Position numbers and translations under genes: made by a program. A DNA stretch of 7,034 nucleotides from Sulfurimonas sp. (lineage in GTDB: Bacteria > Campylobacterota > Campylobacteria > Campylobacterales > Sulfurimonadaceae), in the NCBI GenBank assembly GCA_027083475.1, contig JALWON010000105.1:1-7034 (forward strand), read 5' to 3'. The notes under the pieces are model-generated. The model ran no database searches. It was not told the DNA's origin and saw nothing but the letters and a program-made list of their open reading frames with translations. Shown piece by piece: positions 1 through 5,893 of this stretch (its first letter is position 1; each line of letters opens with the position of its first letter).

Positions 1-389
1 TGGAAGAAGCGGTACAAACACATTCACGTGGTTTAACAAAAGAGGAGTGTCAAGCCCTTGTCAATCAAAGTGAAATTGACCCAGATGAGTTAATAGCTCT
101 CTTAGAGGCACGTGAACTTGGTATGGTTGATTTTAAACTTGTGGATGTTCGTGAGCACATGGAGTGGCAAATGGGTCACATTAAGGGTGCTGACAAACTT
201 GTACCAACAAGTAGTTTCTACCAATCACTTGAAGAAGCTGGACTTGATAAAAATGAAAATATCATTGTCTATTGTCATGTAGGAAGCCGTTCAGCACATG
301 TTGCAAGAATCTTGCCAGATATGGGTTACACGAAAGTTGGAAACCTCACACACGGTATCGTTTCATACGGTGGCGAAAAAGAGAGATAA
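1..389 (+). CDS. Rhodanese-like domain protein (5' end outside or at the window edge)
   Basis: A single-domain rhodanese (sulfurtransferase-like) protein, probably cytoplasmic, since no signal peptide or membrane segment is visible. The frame is open from position 3 to the TAA at 387-389, giving 128 visible codons, so the internal ATG at 123 is not the start. The domain begins near KLVDVREHMEW, the usual DVR-E entry motif, continues through GHIKGA, and reaches the active-site loop CHVGSRS, with the predicted persulfide cysteine encoded at 273-275. This CxxGxRS loop is complete, so catalysis is plausible. About 40 acidic, helical-looking residues precede the domain. The C-terminus is short, ending just after GIVSYGGEKER, and the Trp usual near this point is absent. 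The first two bases are TG followed by GAA GAA; if the preceding base is A, G or T this could itself be the start codon, which cannot be settled here. The sulfur donor and acceptor are unknown. The stop lies one base before rplI, so the two are probably cotranscribed. Confidence 0.85.
   Translation, partial: EEAVQTHSRGLTKEECQALVNQSEIDPDELIALLEARELGMVDFKLVDVREHMEWQMGHIKGADKLVPTSSFYQSLEEAGLDKNENIIVYCHVGSRSAHVARILPDMGYTKVGNLTHGIVSYGGEKER
381..385 (+). promoter_or_regulatory. Ribosome binding site for rplI
   Basis: GAGAG at 381-385 sits five bases before the ATG at 391, inside the last codons of the rhodanese gene. It supports 391 as the rplI start. An in-frame ATG at 298 would add 31 residues that do not resemble bL9 and lie entirely within the rhodanese gene. 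Confidence 0.6.
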
Positions 390-390
390 C

Positions 391-837
391 ATGAAAGTTC
401 TTTTAATCAAAGATGTGAAAAGTCTTGGAAAAAAAGGGGAAGTCAAAGAGGTTAAAGATGGCTATGGGAAAAACTTTCTCATAGGTAAAGGCTTCGCTCG
501 CCATGCAACACCTGAAATCTTAGAGCAGCATGCTAAAGATGAGCTTATTGTTGCACAAAACCTTGAAAAAGAGGTCAATGCACTCAAAGAGATTGCGAAA
601 AAACTTGATGCAAGTGAAATTGTTATCACAAAAAAACTTGGTAAAAATGGACACCTTTTTGGAGCTGTTACCAAAGATGAAATTGCAGCCGCACTCAAAG
701 AGCAACACGGTATTGAGATTGATAAAAAACATATCAATGAAAAAAATGCCATTAAAACAGTTGGTGAACATGATTTAGACTTTAAACTTGGTCACGGTCT
801 GCATGCAACACTCCATGTTGATGTGCAGGGAGAGTAA
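391..837 (+). CDS. rplI: 50S ribosomal protein L9 (bL9)
   Basis: bL9 binds 23S rRNA near the base of the L1 stalk and projects from the large subunit; it helps reading-frame maintenance. The product has 148 residues, the normal family length. The N-terminal RNA-binding domain starts MKVLLIKDVKSLGKKGEV and continues into VKDGYGKNFLIGKGFA, the family signature region; the common Pro of FLIPKGLA is Gly here, which I believe is usual in Campylobacterota. A lysine- and glutamate-rich helix at about residues 42-75 forms the rigid connector. The C-terminal domain carries KLGKNGHLFGAVT and ends in HATLHVDV, both typical. The start at 391 is chosen from homology and from the GAGAG just upstream. The gene follows the rhodanese gene by one base and precedes hslV by seven, so expression is probably coupled. 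Identification is secure. Confidence 0.97.
   Translation: MKVLLIKDVKSLGKKGEVKEVKDGYGKNFLIGKGFARHATPEILEQHAKDELIVAQNLEKEVNALKEIAKKLDASEIVITKKLGKNGHLFGAVTKDEIAAALKEQHGIEIDKKHINEKNAIKTVGEHDLDFKLGHGLHATLHVDVQGE
827..834 (+). promoter_or_regulatory. Ribosome binding site for hslV
   Basis: AGGGAGAG at 827-834, within the final codons of rplI, lies ten bases before the hslV ATG at 845. It is the clearest purine-rich site in the first half of the window and supports the 845 start. Confidence 0.6.
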
Positions 838-844
838 GTAGTCT

Positions 845-1390
845 ATGTTTGATGCCACTACCATACTTGCCTATAAAGGAAAAAACAAGGCTGTCATCGG
901 TGGTGATGGCCAAGTGACTTTTGGAGACTCAGTTCTCAAAGGCAATGCAACAAAAATTCGCACCCTCCATCATGGAAAAATACTCGCAGGATTTGCTGGA
1001 AGTACAGCAGATGCTTTTAATCTTTTTGATATGTTTGAAGAGTTTTTAGAGAATAAAAAAGGGGACATTCTAAAGTCAGTTGTCGAGTTCTCGAAAGCTT
1101 GGAGAAAAGACAAAGTCTTGCGTCGTTTAGAAGCAATGATGATTGTTTTAAACCAAGAGCATATTTTCATTTTAACAGGCAATGGGGATGTTGTTGAACC
1201 CGAAGATGGAGAGTTAGCTTCTATAGGCAGTGGCGGGAATTTTGCCATTTCTGCTGCACGTGCTTTAAAAAAGCATGCTTCCCTTGATGAAGAGGAGCTT
1301 GTCAAAGAGTCACTGCATATTGCAGGAGATTTATGTATATACACCAATCACAACATCAAAACGCTTAGCTTAGAGGATCACAAAGAATGA
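845..1390 (+). CDS. hslV: HslV, peptidase subunit of the HslUV (ClpYQ) protease
   Basis: HslV forms a double-hexamer proteolytic chamber of the proteasome beta-subunit fold in the cytoplasm and degrades substrates unfolded by HslU. The product has 181 residues, close to the usual 175-180. It is an N-terminal nucleophile hydrolase: after a four-residue leader MFDA comes TTILAYKG, so the mature enzyme should begin at Thr5, the catalytic nucleophile. Other family signatures are IGGDGQVTFG (about residues 18-27), AGFAGSTADAF, the segment KAWRKDKVLRRLEA, ILTGNGDVVEPE, the AIGSGG-type motif IGSGGNFA, and IAGDLCIYTN near the end. Most bacteria have only Met before the Thr; the longer MF-A-TT leader is what I recall in H. 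pylori HslV. The stop overlaps the hslU start by four bases (ATGA), typical of coupled translation of the two subunits. Heat-shock control is known elsewhere, but no heat-shock promoter or operator is visible here. Confidence 0.97.
   Translation: MFDATTILAYKGKNKAVIGGDGQVTFGDSVLKGNATKIRTLHHGKILAGFAGSTADAFNLFDMFEEFLENKKGDILKSVVEFSKAWRKDKVLRRLEAMMIVLNQEHIFILTGNGDVVEPEDGELASIGSGGNFAISAARALKKHASLDEEELVKESLHIAGDLCIYTNHNIKTLSLEDHKE
1372..1377 (+). promoter_or_regulatory. Ribosome binding site for hslU
   Basis: AGAGGA at 1372-1377, inside the end of hslV, is nine bases before the hslU ATG at 1387. With the ATGA overlap it suggests both independent initiation and translational coupling. Confidence 0.55.
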
Positions 1391-2715
1391 ACTTAACTCC
1401 AAAAGAGATTGTCGCTTACCTTGATGATTATGTCATCGGACAAAATGCTGCAAAAAAAACAATTGCTCTTGCCCTGCGTACCCGCTACAGACGTATGCAA
1501 CTCGATGAAACACTCCGCAATGAAATCATGCCAAAAAACATTCTTATGATTGGCTCAACGGGTGTTGGTAAAACAGAAATCTCACGCCGTTTAGCAAAAA
1601 TGATGAAAGTTCCTTTCATCAAGGTTGAAGCGTCTAAATATACAGAAGTTGGTTTTGTAGGTCGTGATGTCGAATCTATGGTACGTGATTTGGTTGTAAA
1701 CTCTATTAGCATCGTCAAAGCAGAACAAGAAGAACTCAACCAGAGTAAAATTGACAACTATGTTTTAAATAAGATTGTTGAAAAACTCCTCCCTCCACTT
1801 CCGAAATCGGCGAGTGAAAGTAAAAAAGATGATTATCAAAGACTCCTTGAAGCAACAGAAAAACGTGTTGCATCTGGCGAGATGGATGATAAAGTCATTG
1901 AACTTGAAATAGAAAAGCTCAATATTGAGTTTGATGATACAAATCTTCCTCCTGAAATGGTAAAAGTACAAGAGAGTTTTTCCAAAGTTTTTGCACAAAT
2001 GAACAAAGAAGAGAACAAAAAAGAAGTGACAGTCAAAGATGCCAAAGTTTTACTTCGCCAAGAAGCAAGTGCCAAACTCCTTGATATGCAAAGTGTCACA
2101 GCAGAGGCACTCCGACGAGCAGAGGATGGGGGCATTATATTTCTTGATGAAATTGATAAAATTGCTTTAAGTGAAAAATCTCAAGGCCGAAATGACCCTT
2201 CAAAAGAGGGAGTACAACGTGATTTACTCCCTATCGTAGAGGGGAGCAGTATCTCTACAAAATATGGTACGATTAACACAGACCATATTCTTTTTATAGC
2301 AGCAGGTGCTTTTCATGTCAGTAAACCAAGTGACTTAATTCCTGAACTCCAAGGGCGTTTTCCACTGCGTGTAGAACTTGAATCACTCACAGAAGAGACA
2401 CTCTACCAAATTCTCACACAAACGCAAAATTCTCTCCTCAAACAGTACACGGCACTTTTAAGTGTTGAAGGGGTAAAGCTCCATTTTGAAGATGAGGCGA
2501 TTCGCTCCATAGCAAAACTCTCTCATCGTGCAAATGAACTTGCTGAAGATATAGGTGCACGGCGTTTACACACTGTACTTGAACAAGTCTTAGAAGAGAT
2601 TAGTTTTGATGCAGATGAACATAAAGATGAGACAATTACCATCACTTCACAACTCGTCCATGAAAAACTCGACGAAGTCGTTGAAGATGATGACCTCTCT
2701 CGCTATATTTTATAA
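1387..2715 (+). CDS. hslU: HslU, AAA+ ATPase (unfoldase) subunit of HslUV
   Basis: HslU is a hexameric Clp/Hsp100 ATPase that recognises, unfolds and threads substrates into HslV. The 442 residues match the usual length of about 440. Order of parts: N-terminal LTPKEIVAYLDDYVIGQ; Walker A GSTGVGKT at residues 56-63 (Lys62), with Ser in place of the usual Pro; central pore loop GFVG at 89-92; the inserted I domain, roughly 110-230, rich in Lys and Glu; Walker B IIFLDEID at 250-257; sensor region around FIAAGAFHVSKPSDL; arginine-finger candidate in GRFPLRVEL (Arg324); sensor 2 in GARRLHTV (about 390-397); and the C-terminal tail DLSRYIL, which in this family inserts into HslV to activate it. The pore loop has Phe rather than the Tyr of the E. 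coli GYVG motif, a conservative aromatic swap. All ATPase motifs are intact, so an active enzyme is expected. An A8 run at 1452-1459 lies in the early coding region. Confidence 0.97.
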   Translation: MNLTPKEIVAYLDDYVIGQNAAKKTIALALRTRYRRMQLDETLRNEIMPKNILMIGSTGVGKTEISRRLAKMMKVPFIKVEASKYTEVGFVGRDVESMVRDLVVNSISIVKAEQEELNQSKIDNYVLNKIVEKLLPPLPKSASESKKDDYQRLLEATEKRVASGEMDDKVIELEIEKLNIEFDDTNLPPEMVKVQESFSKVFAQMNKEENKKEVTVKDAKVLLRQEASAKLLDMQSVTAEALRRAEDGGIIFLDEIDKIALSEKSQGRNDPSKEGVQRDLLPIVEGSSISTKYGTINTDHILFIAAGAFHVSKPSDLIPELQGRFPLRVELESLTEETLYQILTQTQNSLLKQYTALLSVEGVKLHFEDEAIRSIAKLSHRANELAEDIGARRLHTVLEQVLEEISFDADEHKDETITITSQLVHEKLDEVVEDDDLSRYIL

Positions 2716-2723
2716 TTAAATAC

Positions 2724-2728
2724 GAAGG
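2724..2728 (+). promoter_or_regulatory. Ribosome binding site for era
   Basis: GAAGG at 2724-2728 lies in the 20-base gap after hslU, seven bases before the era ATG at 2736. Spacing is good, and it supports that start. Confidence 0.6.
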
Positions 2729-2735
2729 TTTATAT

Positions 2736-3620
2736 ATGACAAGAGCTGGTTTTGTTTCTTTAATAGGTCGTCCAAATGCTGGAAAAAGTACACTGATGAA
2801 CTCCCTTTTAGGGGAGAAAATAGCCATGGTAAGCCAAAAAGCAAACGCAACAAGACGCCGCTCAAATGCAATTGTCATGCTTGAAGATACTCAGATTATT
2901 TTTATAGATACTCCCGGGCTACATGAAAGAGAAAAAATACTCAATCAATTTATGCTTGATGAAGCCCTCAAAGCTATGGGTGATTGTGACCTTATTGTCT
3001 ATTTAGCCCCAGTTACAGACAGTGTAGAGCATTACGAAAAGTTTTTACAACTCAACAAAAAGAACATCAAACATATCATCGTCATTAGTAAAATAGACCA
3101 AGTAAAACAAGAGAAGCTCTTTAAAACCATCGCTGCATACAACCAATATGCTGAACATTTTGAAGCCCTCATTCCTGTAGCCATTCCTAAAAAAGTGGGT
3201 CATGAAGATTTACTCAAAGTCATTACACAAAATCTTCCCGAGTCCCCTTACCTTTTTGACCCAGAAGATTTAACAAGTGAACTTGTTCGTGATATTTATG
3301 CTGGGTTTATTCGTGAAAGTATTTTTGAAAATGTAAGCGATGAAGTGCCTTATGAATCAGATGTTATCATAGAAAGTATTGAAGAAGAGAAGAATGTTGA
3401 TGTCATTCATGCCATGATTATTATAGAAAAAGAGTCACAAAAGGGTATTATCATTGGTAAAGGTGGAGAATCCATTAAACGCATTGGTAAGGCAGCTCGT
3501 GAGAAGATAGAGAGACTCAGTACTAAAAAAGCCTATTTAAACTTACAAGTTGTTGTCAAAAAAGGTTGGACAAAGGATGTAAATTTTCTAAAAGAGATAG
3601 GCTATGACAATGCAAAATAA
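2736..3620 (+). CDS. era: GTPase Era, 30S ribosomal subunit assembly factor
   Basis: Era is an essential GTPase that binds the 3' end of 16S rRNA and helps complete the 30S subunit, acting in the cytoplasm and near the membrane. The 294 residues match the family. GTPase motifs: G1 GRPNAGKS at 11-18; switch I/G2 region with ANATR at 36-40 (Thr39), where many bacteria have QTTR; G3 DTPG at 58-61; G4 SKID at 118-121 instead of the common NKxD. The G5 loop is weakly conserved, around PVAIPKK at 147-153. The C-terminal KH domain contains ESQKGIIIGKGGESIKRIG, with the GKGG loop at 241-244, preceded by REQ/RES-type motif RESIFENVSDEVPYES. The SKID and ANATR variants are, from memory, also found in H. 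pylori Era, so they look like lineage traits rather than damage. The end of the gene overlaps the next start by 17 bases. Identification is secure. Confidence 0.97.
   Translation: MTRAGFVSLIGRPNAGKSTLMNSLLGEKIAMVSQKANATRRRSNAIVMLEDTQIIFIDTPGLHEREKILNQFMLDEALKAMGDCDLIVYLAPVTDSVEHYEKFLQLNKKNIKHIIVISKIDQVKQEKLFKTIAAYNQYAEHFEALIPVAIPKKVGHEDLLKVITQNLPESPYLFDPEDLTSELVRDIYAGFIRESIFENVSDEVPYESDVIIESIEEEKNVDVIHAMIIIEKESQKGIIIGKGGESIKRIGKAAREKIERLSTKKAYLNLQVVVKKGWTKDVNFLKEIGYDNAK
3593..3597 (+). promoter_or_regulatory. Ribosome binding site choosing the csd6-like start
   Basis: AGAGA at 3593-3597, inside the end of era, is six bases from the ATG at 3604 and twelve from the in-frame ATG at 3610. The spacing favours 3604. 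Either start leaves a workable signal peptide, so the consequence is only two residues. Confidence 0.45.
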
Positions 3621-4581
3621 ATTTTTACTCCTTATACTTCTTTTCATAACTCAGAACCTTTTACTGGCTAACGATATTTTAACAGATTATAGACTTCACG
3701 GTATTAAAAACCTTGAAAAGTCTATGGATAAAGCCTTAAGTCAGCCGGACTATTGGAAAAGATATATTCAAAACAGAGACACTACTTTTGGATATTTAGA
3801 ATCTTACAACAATATTTTAACTTGTAACAAAAACAATTCAACACTCTGTGTTTACAAAAAAAATAGCAATAAAACCTATCAATTAGAGAAAAAGTACAGT
3901 GCTTTTACAGGTAAAAACAGTGGTGAAAAACATAAAGAAGGCGATTTAAAAACACCTATAGGAATTTATAATCTTACACGCAAGCTCTCCCATGTAGATC
4001 CTTTTTATGGACCATTTGCTTTTGTAACTTCTTACCCAAATACCTTTGACAAGTACAAAAAAAGCCAAGGGCATGGCATCTGGATTCATGGCTTACCACT
4101 TGATCAAGAACGCGACACATTTACCAAAGGGTGTATTGCAATTAACAATAATGATATTGAAGATTTAGATGAGAACATAGACATCAATAAAACTTTACTC
4201 ATTATCGATTCTAAAGATGTCAAAAAACATATTTCTAAAGAAATACTCTCTTTGCTGCTTGCAAATTTGTATGCTTGGAGATATGCTTGGCTCTATAACA
4301 ACATTGATGATTATCTTGCATTCTATTCAAAAGATTTCAGACGTTTTGATGGAAAAAACTACAACTCTTTTGCACACTACAAAAAGCGAATTTTTAGAAA
4401 AAAAGAAAAAAAGAAAATTCTTTTTACTCACATTAACATCCTCCCCTACCCCAGTACAAAAGATGTCTATAAAATCTCTTTTAAAGAGTATTATAAATCG
4501 CCTAGTTTTGAATTTACCGGCGATAAAGTACTCATCGTCAAACTCGTAGATACACAAATAAAAATACTTACAGAGAAGTAA
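3604..4581 (+). CDS. csd6: Csd6/Pgp2-like L,D-carboxypeptidase (YkuD-fold peptidoglycan-trimming enzyme)
   Basis: Likely a periplasmic enzyme that removes the terminal D-Ala from stem tetrapeptides, giving tripeptides; in H. pylori (Csd6) and C. jejuni (Pgp2) this activity is needed for helical shape. The product has 325 residues, close to the roughly 330 of Csd6. A signal peptide is visible: Lys6, hydrophobic residues 7-21, probable cleavage after Ala22. A helical N-terminal region (about 24-90) precedes the YkuD catalytic domain (about 90-205), which has GDLKTPIGIY, then HGIWIHGLP with the predicted catalytic His162, and TKGCIAI with the nucleophile Cys177. This is the family H-G...(S/T)xGC pattern, complete. 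Residues about 213-325 form an NTF2-like domain (AWRYAWLYNNIDDYLAFYS), a combination characteristic of the Csd6/Pgp2 group rather than generic L,D-transpeptidases. Cys74 and Cys82 could pair as a disulfide. The gene sits directly after era, as I recall for H. pylori. An A8 run lies at 3856-3863 and an A7-G-A7 stretch at 4398-4412. Transpeptidase activity cannot be excluded from sequence. Confidence 0.9.
   Translation: MTMQNKFLLLILLFITQNLLLANDILTDYRLHGIKNLEKSMDKALSQPDYWKRYIQNRDTTFGYLESYNNILTCNKNNSTLCVYKKNSNKTYQLEKKYSAFTGKNSGEKHKEGDLKTPIGIYNLTRKLSHVDPFYGPFAFVTSYPNTFDKYKKSQGHGIWIHGLPLDQERDTFTKGCIAINNNDIEDLDENIDINKTLLIIDSKDVKKHISKEILSLLLANLYAWRYAWLYNNIDDYLAFYSKDFRRFDGKNYNSFAHYKKRIFRKKEKKKILFTHINILPYPSTKDVYKISFKEYYKSPSFEFTGDKVLIVKLVDTQIKILTEK
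4572..4578 (+). promoter_or_regulatory. Probable ribosome binding site for the csd4-like gene
   Basis: AGAGAAG at 4572-4578 overlaps the final codons of the csd6-like gene, three bases before the ATG at 4582. The spacing is short, but no purine-rich site precedes the alternative in-frame ATG at 4603. Since the upstream stop (4579-4581) touches this ATG directly, re-initiation by the same ribosomes is also possible. Confidence 0.4.
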
Positions 4582-5880
4582 ATGACAGTTCATTTCATTA
4601 AAATGCTCTTTATCATCACTACTGCTGTCTCTATTTTACAAGCAAATATACAGCTTATCAAAAAAGAAAATAGCGACTCAAACTCAACCCTGCTTGTCAT
4701 AGCTGGTATCCATGGTAATGAACCGGGCAGCTACTTTGCTGCTGCTATCCTTGCAAAGCACTATACAATTACATCTAAAAACCTTTGGATTGTTCCTAAT
4801 CTCAATGAAGCTAGTATTATGGCAAACAGACGAGGGATTCATGGGGATATGAATAGAAAATTTGCGTCTATCAAAAAACATGATAAAGATAAAAAAATTG
4901 TTGCGGCAATCAAACACCTCATTACAAATCCAAATGTAGATATTGTATTAAATTTACATGATGGGCATGGTTTTTATAGAAAAAAAAGTGAAGGTAGAAT
5001 TTACAATCCTGCTGCTTGGGGGCAAACCTGTGTGATTGATCAGTGTACCCTCAAAGAAGAACAGGAATTTGGCAACTTAAACAACATCGCCACGACAGTA
5101 AAAAATAGTATCAATAAAAAATTATTAAAAAAACACCATAGTTTTAATGTCAAAAATACAAAAACAAAATATTTTGACAAAGCAATGCAACGCTCTTTAA
5201 CATACTATGCAATTAGACAAAACAAACCTGCTTTTGCTATTGAAACAAGTAAAAACCTCTCTTCTCTCTCCCAAAAAGTTTTCTACCAACTCCTTGCCAT
5301 TGAAGAGTTTATGAAAATAATGCATATTGATTTTTATAGAGATTTTGATTTTAATGAAAAAAACATCACACAAATGCTGCGTAACTACGGTACTTTAGTA
5401 ATAAATGACAATCTCTTTATTAATTTTAATAATATAAAAAAATATTTAAGCTATATTCCGCTAAAATCAAAGGGTAATAATTTTAAATTTTCTCATACTC
5501 TTGGAAATTTTAAAAAAGTTCATGGAAAATATGTTTTGTATATTGGGAATAAAAAAATTACAACTTTGAAACCCCAATACTTTAAAATGGCTGATGATTG
5601 TCCAGATACATTTGATGCAGTGGTGGACGGAAATGTAATTTCTCTCCAAAAAGCTTCATCTTTTGATGTAAAAGCCGATTTTAGAATACTCAAGCAAAAA
5701 GACATTCGTGTCAATGTGATTGGTTATCATGCAAAAAATGTTACAAATGAGAGCAATATAACAATACAACGCAAAGAGTTAAACTCAAGATTTTCTATAG
5801 ATCGAGGGAACAAGAGATATAGAATAGAATTTTATAAAAAAGATAAATTCTGTTCTCTATCTATCATTAATTTTAAATAG
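4582..5880 (+). CDS. csd4: Csd4/Pgp1-like D,L-carboxypeptidase (M14-type zinc peptidoglycan peptidase)
   Basis: Likely a periplasmic zinc carboxypeptidase that cuts meso-diaminopimelate from the stem tripeptide, leaving a dipeptide; Csd4 (H. pylori) and Pgp1 (C. jejuni) do this and are required for helical shape. The product has 432 residues, against about 438 in Csd4 as I recall. A signal peptide covers residues 1-21 (MLFIITTAVSI core, cleavage near LQA). The M14 domain spans about 33-250: zinc ligands His44 and Glu47 in AGIHGNEPG, third ligand His126 in NLHDGHG, substrate-side motif HGDMNRKF (Asp89, Arg92), and predicted catalytic Glu221 in FAIETSK. Residues about 255-432 form a beta-rich C-terminal region, matching the accessory domains of Csd4. 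His44 is the canonical M14 ligand; I recall Gln at this place in H. pylori Csd4. The gene starts immediately after the csd6-like stop, so the two are surely coexpressed. An A8 run at 4980-4987 directly follows the third zinc ligand motif. Base composition falls very low around 5400-5520. The start at 4603 (Met8) is an alternative. Confidence 0.9.
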   Translation: MTVHFIKMLFIITTAVSILQANIQLIKKENSDSNSTLLVIAGIHGNEPGSYFAAAILAKHYTITSKNLWIVPNLNEASIMANRRGIHGDMNRKFASIKKHDKDKKIVAAIKHLITNPNVDIVLNLHDGHGFYRKKSEGRIYNPAAWGQTCVIDQCTLKEEQEFGNLNNIATTVKNSINKKLLKKHHSFNVKNTKTKYFDKAMQRSLTYYAIRQNKPAFAIETSKNLSSLSQKVFYQLLAIEEFMKIMHIDFYRDFDFNEKNITQMLRNYGTLVINDNLFINFNNIKKYLSYIPLKSKGNNFKFSHTLGNFKKVHGKYVLYIGNKKITTLKPQYFKMADDCPDTFDAVVDGNVISLQKASSFDVKADFRILKQKDIRVNVIGYHAKNVTNESNITIQRKELNSRFSIDRGNKRYRIEFYKKDKFCSLSIINFK

Positions 5881-5893
5881 GGTTAGTAATAGA

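Noticed and set aside
123..125. ATG at 123 as the start of the rhodanese gene
   Set aside because: The same frame is open back to the window edge with protein-like composition, so this is an internal Met in an unfinished upstream reading frame.
298..390. In-frame ATG at 298 as an upstream start of rplI
   Set aside because: The 31 added residues do not resemble bL9, lie inside the rhodanese gene, and the resulting 179-residue protein exceeds the constant family length of about 148.
970..1347. 125-residue open frame on the minus strand opposite hslV
   Set aside because: It lies wholly within hslV, is rich in Ser, Pro and Lys as antisense shadows are, and shows no ribosome site or recognisable domain.
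1452..1459. A8 run in hslU as a phase-variation switch
   Set aside because: Off-switching of hslU has no known benefit, and the run is explained by Ala-Lys-Lys-Thr codons in an AT-rich genome; it serves better as a control for the runs in the shape genes.
2681..2716. TTGAAG and TATAAT as a paired -35/-10 promoter
   Set aside because: The spacer is 24 bases, too long for a sigma-70 promoter; only the -10 element is kept as a weak possibility.
4410..4425. AAAGAA/TTCTTT inverted repeat followed by T residues, as a terminator
   Set aside because: It has a two-base loop, a nearly all-AT stem, and lies inside an intact catalytic-family gene, so a functional terminator is unlikely.
4217..4549. 110-residue open frame on the plus strand inside the csd6-like gene
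   Set aside because: It overlaps the NTF2-like domain in another frame; the product is a low-complexity mix of Ile, Leu, Ser and Lys with no motif.
4327..4593. 88-residue minus-strand open frame over the csd6/csd4 junction
   Set aside because: It is dominated by Phe runs created by the poly-A tracts on the other strand, and has no ribosome site or family resemblance.
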